This document shows, one piece after another, positions 6,829-8,090 of a stretch of 8,090 bases of DNA. Numbering within the stretch: the first letter of the stretch is position 1; each line of letters starts with the position of its first letter. A program made the translations under genes and the position numbers. A model generated the notes under the pieces. The model saw only the letters and a list, made by a program, of their open reading frames with translations. It had not been told where the DNA came from and made no database searches. The DNA comes from Candidatus Aminicenantota bacterium (GTDB taxonomy: Bacteria; Acidobacteriota; UBA4820; DSQY01): positions 1-8,090 of the forward strand of contig DAHXMK010000154.1 in NCBI GenBank assembly GCA_027365515.1. Reading direction: 5' to 3'.

Positions 6829-7896
6829 ATGGCGACCCTCCTTGAAGAGCTCTTCGCGAAGGCGACGCGCAACTCCCACCCGATCTTTGCCATGTTCGAG
6901 TTGACCTACCAGTGCAATTTCTCCTGCCGCCACTGCTACAATCCCATCGCTAGAAAAAACCAGCCCAGAACCGGCGAAGCCCCAGCTTCCACTCGCAGGC
7001 CACTTGATTTTAGCGAAATTATGGGACTGCTTGACCAGCTGAAGGACATGGGCGTTTTATATCTGTCGCTGACCGGCGGAGAGCCCCTTGTGCATCCCCG
7101 GTTTTGGGATATCCTCGCGGCCGCCAAGGAGCGCCAGTTCGCGGTCCGCGTCTTCACGAACGGGGCACTTATTACGCCTTCCGTGGCCGACCGGCTTGAT
7201 GAAATCGGCCCCCACTGCCTCGAAATATCAATCCACGGAGCTAATGACGCCACGGCGGAGGCGCTCAGCCAGGTTAAAGGCTCGCATCAGAACATGCTCA
7301 AGGCGCTCGGCTATTTGAAGGAACGAAAGCTGCGTGTCTATCTCAAGTGCACGGTGACAAAGCTGAATGAAGGCGAACTGGAGGGAATAAAGGCCATCTC
7401 GGACTCCTTCGGGTTTCCCGTCTTTTTTGATCCGGTGATAACGCTGTCCGACGACGGCGAGGAATATCCACTCGAAATGAAGGCCTCGGACGAAGGCGTC
7501 GCGAAGCTGTACAGGAGCGACGGGATCAATATAGGCAATTCCCCGTTCGAGTGGGAGCCAGGCGAGCTAAGCTGCACCGTCGGTGCCGGAACGCTCCACA
7601 TCACTCCCCATGGCGACGTACAGCCGTGCATTCAGTGGAAGCAACCGGTTGGCAACATCCGGGAAAAGCCGCTGAAGGAAATTTGGTCCACCTCGCCCGT
7701 GCTTGAAGAAGCCAGACGGGTCGCCAGGGAGATGCCGATGCTGATTAGGAAGGGGACCAAGGACCACGCCTTCTGCCGTCATTGCCCAGGCCTTTCCCTT
7801 CTGCGCTACGGTGATCCGCGGCGGCTTGAAGAGCAGTACCTCCGAGTGGCCAGAATCAAGGCGGAAGTCTCTCGTAACGAGGCCATTGATAAGTGA
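6829..7896 (+). CDS. Radical SAM enzyme with SPASM/Twitch-like auxiliary-cluster domain
   Basis: This 355-residue enzyme has a canonical radical SAM site, Cys29-X3-Cys33-X2-Cys36 in TYQCNFSCRHCYN, and the SAM-binding GGEP at 83-86 (LTGGEPLVHP). The C-terminal third carries four more cysteines: Cys249, Cys267 (GDVQPC), Cys316 and Cys319 (FCRHC), together with GNI-X5-LKEIW, a typical SPASM-region segment. That is enough for one auxiliary 4Fe-4S cluster, fewer than the full seven-cysteine SPASM set, so the domain looks Twitch-like. These enzymes modify peptides or small molecules by radical chemistry; the PqqD-like neighbour suggests a peptide or protein substrate. The ATG directly follows the stop of the preceding gene with no gap, indicating coupled translation. 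The exact reaction is not predictable. Confidence 0.88.
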   Translation: MATLLEELFAKATRNSHPIFAMFELTYQCNFSCRHCYNPIARKNQPRTGEAPASTRRPLDFSEIMGLLDQLKDMGVLYLSLTGGEPLVHPRFWDILAAAKERQFAVRVFTNGALITPSVADRLDEIGPHCLEISIHGANDATAEALSQVKGSHQNMLKALGYLKERKLRVYLKCTVTKLNEGELEGIKAISDSFGFPVFFDPVITLSDDGEEYPLEMKASDEGVAKLYRSDGINIGNSPFEWEPGELSCTVGAGTLHITPHGDVQPCIQWKQPVGNIREKPLKEIWSTSPVLEEARRVAREMPMLIRKGTKDHAFCRHCPGLSLLRYGDPRRLEEQYLRVARIKAEVSRNEAIDK

Positions 7897-7958
7897 TCTT
7901 CGTCCCGGTTTCCCGACTTTCACCATATCGCCTCCGCTGGAGCGAGGGGCCTGGATAA
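7893..7958 (+). CDS. Possible 21-residue ORF overlapping the radical SAM stop codon
   Basis: A GTG at 7893 overlaps the radical SAM stop in the arrangement GTGA, a common translational-coupling geometry, and opens a 21-residue frame that begins MIFVPVSRLSPYR and ends in SEGPG before TAA at 7956. It has no recognisable leader, core or cysteine pattern. It could be a short peptide substrate of the adjacent enzymes, a degraded gene end, or chance. Its support is position only. Confidence 0.15.
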   Translation: MIFVPVSRLSPYRLRWSEGPG

Positions 7959-7993
7959 GTTCAGATACATGTGAGACGGATGGGATAAGATTA

Positions 7994-8027
7994 GGGGGAA
8001 GCTGCGGAGCGAAAGGAGGCTTCCCCC
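7994..8027 (+). other. Strong GC-rich hairpin downstream of the radical SAM gene
   Basis: A perfect nine-base inverted repeat, GGGGGAAGC (7994-8002) and GCTTCCCCC (8019-8027), encloses a 16-base purine-rich loop. It lies about 97 bases after the radical SAM stop and 33 before a possible start codon at 8060. No T-tract follows, so it is not a standard intrinsic terminator. It could be a weak terminator, an mRNA-stability element, or a leader structure for the gene at 8060. Confidence 0.6.
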
Positions 8028-8059
8028 GGTGCAGTGGAAATGTTGGCCAAAGGAGTTGT

Positions 8060-8090
8060 ATGGCGTCGCGCGTTTTGATGCCAGGGAACT
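8060..8090 (+). CDS. Possible start of a further gene, truncated by the window end
   Basis: An ATG at 8060 follows AAGGAG at 8050-8055 with a four-base spacer and opens a frame reading MASRVLMPGN to the end of the window. Only ten residues are visible, so no family can be assigned. The good ribosome-binding site and the same orientation as the cassette suggest a real gene, possibly a further cassette member or its substrate, but the evidence is thin. Confidence 0.35.
   Translation, partial: MASRVLMPGN

Noticed and set aside
7888..7989. GATAAG occurring three times (7888, 7954, 7984) as a possible repeated operator
   Set aside because: Six-base matches at irregular spacing, one of them inside the coding end of the radical SAM gene; chance is sufficient.
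7994..8027. Standard rho-independent terminator
   Set aside because: The stem is strong, but the bases after it (GGTGCAGTGG) contain no T-tract and the 16-base loop is long, so it is listed only as a hairpin.
1..8090. CRISPR arrays, tRNA or rRNA genes, insertion sequences
   Set aside because: No regularly spaced repeats, no cloverleaf-like segments and no transposase motifs or terminal inverted repeats were seen; nearly all of the window is occupied by protein genes.

Overview
The window carries one long, tightly packed plus-strand gene series, sucC-sucD-korD-korA-korB-korC-ndk, followed by a three-gene cassette: an HprK-like kinase, a PqqD-like protein and a radical SAM enzyme. Genes run from about 208 to 7896 with gaps of 0 to 9 bases, apart from one 38-base gap before korD. 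This looks like a single transcription unit. A plausible sigma70-type promoter (TTGACA, 17-base spacer, CATACT) lies at 115-143, just upstream of sucC. The DNA is GC-rich, with GTG and TTG starts as well as ATG.

Region by region: bases 1-100 are an exact copy of an internal piece of sucC (769-868), which is either a real partial duplication or an assembly-edge artefact. Bases 101-207 are the sucC leader. Bases 208-2266 encode both subunits of succinyl-CoA synthetase. Bases 2305-5155 encode a four-subunit 2-oxoglutarate:ferredoxin oxidoreductase in the order delta, alpha, beta, gamma. Bases 5159-5668 encode a nucleoside diphosphate kinase with a C-terminal tail. Bases 5672-7896 encode the kinase, RRE-type carrier and radical SAM enzyme. 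Bases 7897-8059 are mostly non-coding, with a strong 9-bp hairpin at 7994-8027, and a possible new gene starts at 8060 and is cut by the window end.

The metabolic part is coherent. KorDABC interconverts 2-oxoglutarate + CoA and succinyl-CoA with ferredoxin as electron carrier. SucCD couples succinyl-CoA to nucleoside triphosphate formation, and Ndk equilibrates the nucleotide pool. Oxygen-sensitive ferredoxin-linked KGOR in place of the lipoate-dependent dehydrogenase suggests an anaerobic or microaerophilic bacterium, running either an oxidative TCA arm or the reductive cycle. The layout resembles delta-proteobacterial or related lineages, but the phylum cannot be fixed from this window.

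The most unusual feature is the downstream cassette. HprK-like kinase + PqqD/RRE protein + radical SAM enzyme is the gene content of a peptide- or protein-modification system, yet it is joined to a central-metabolism operon with no obvious precursor peptide gene. Its substrate is unknown. A 21-codon frame overlapping the radical SAM stop codon and the truncated gene at 8060 are the only candidates inside the window, and both are weak.
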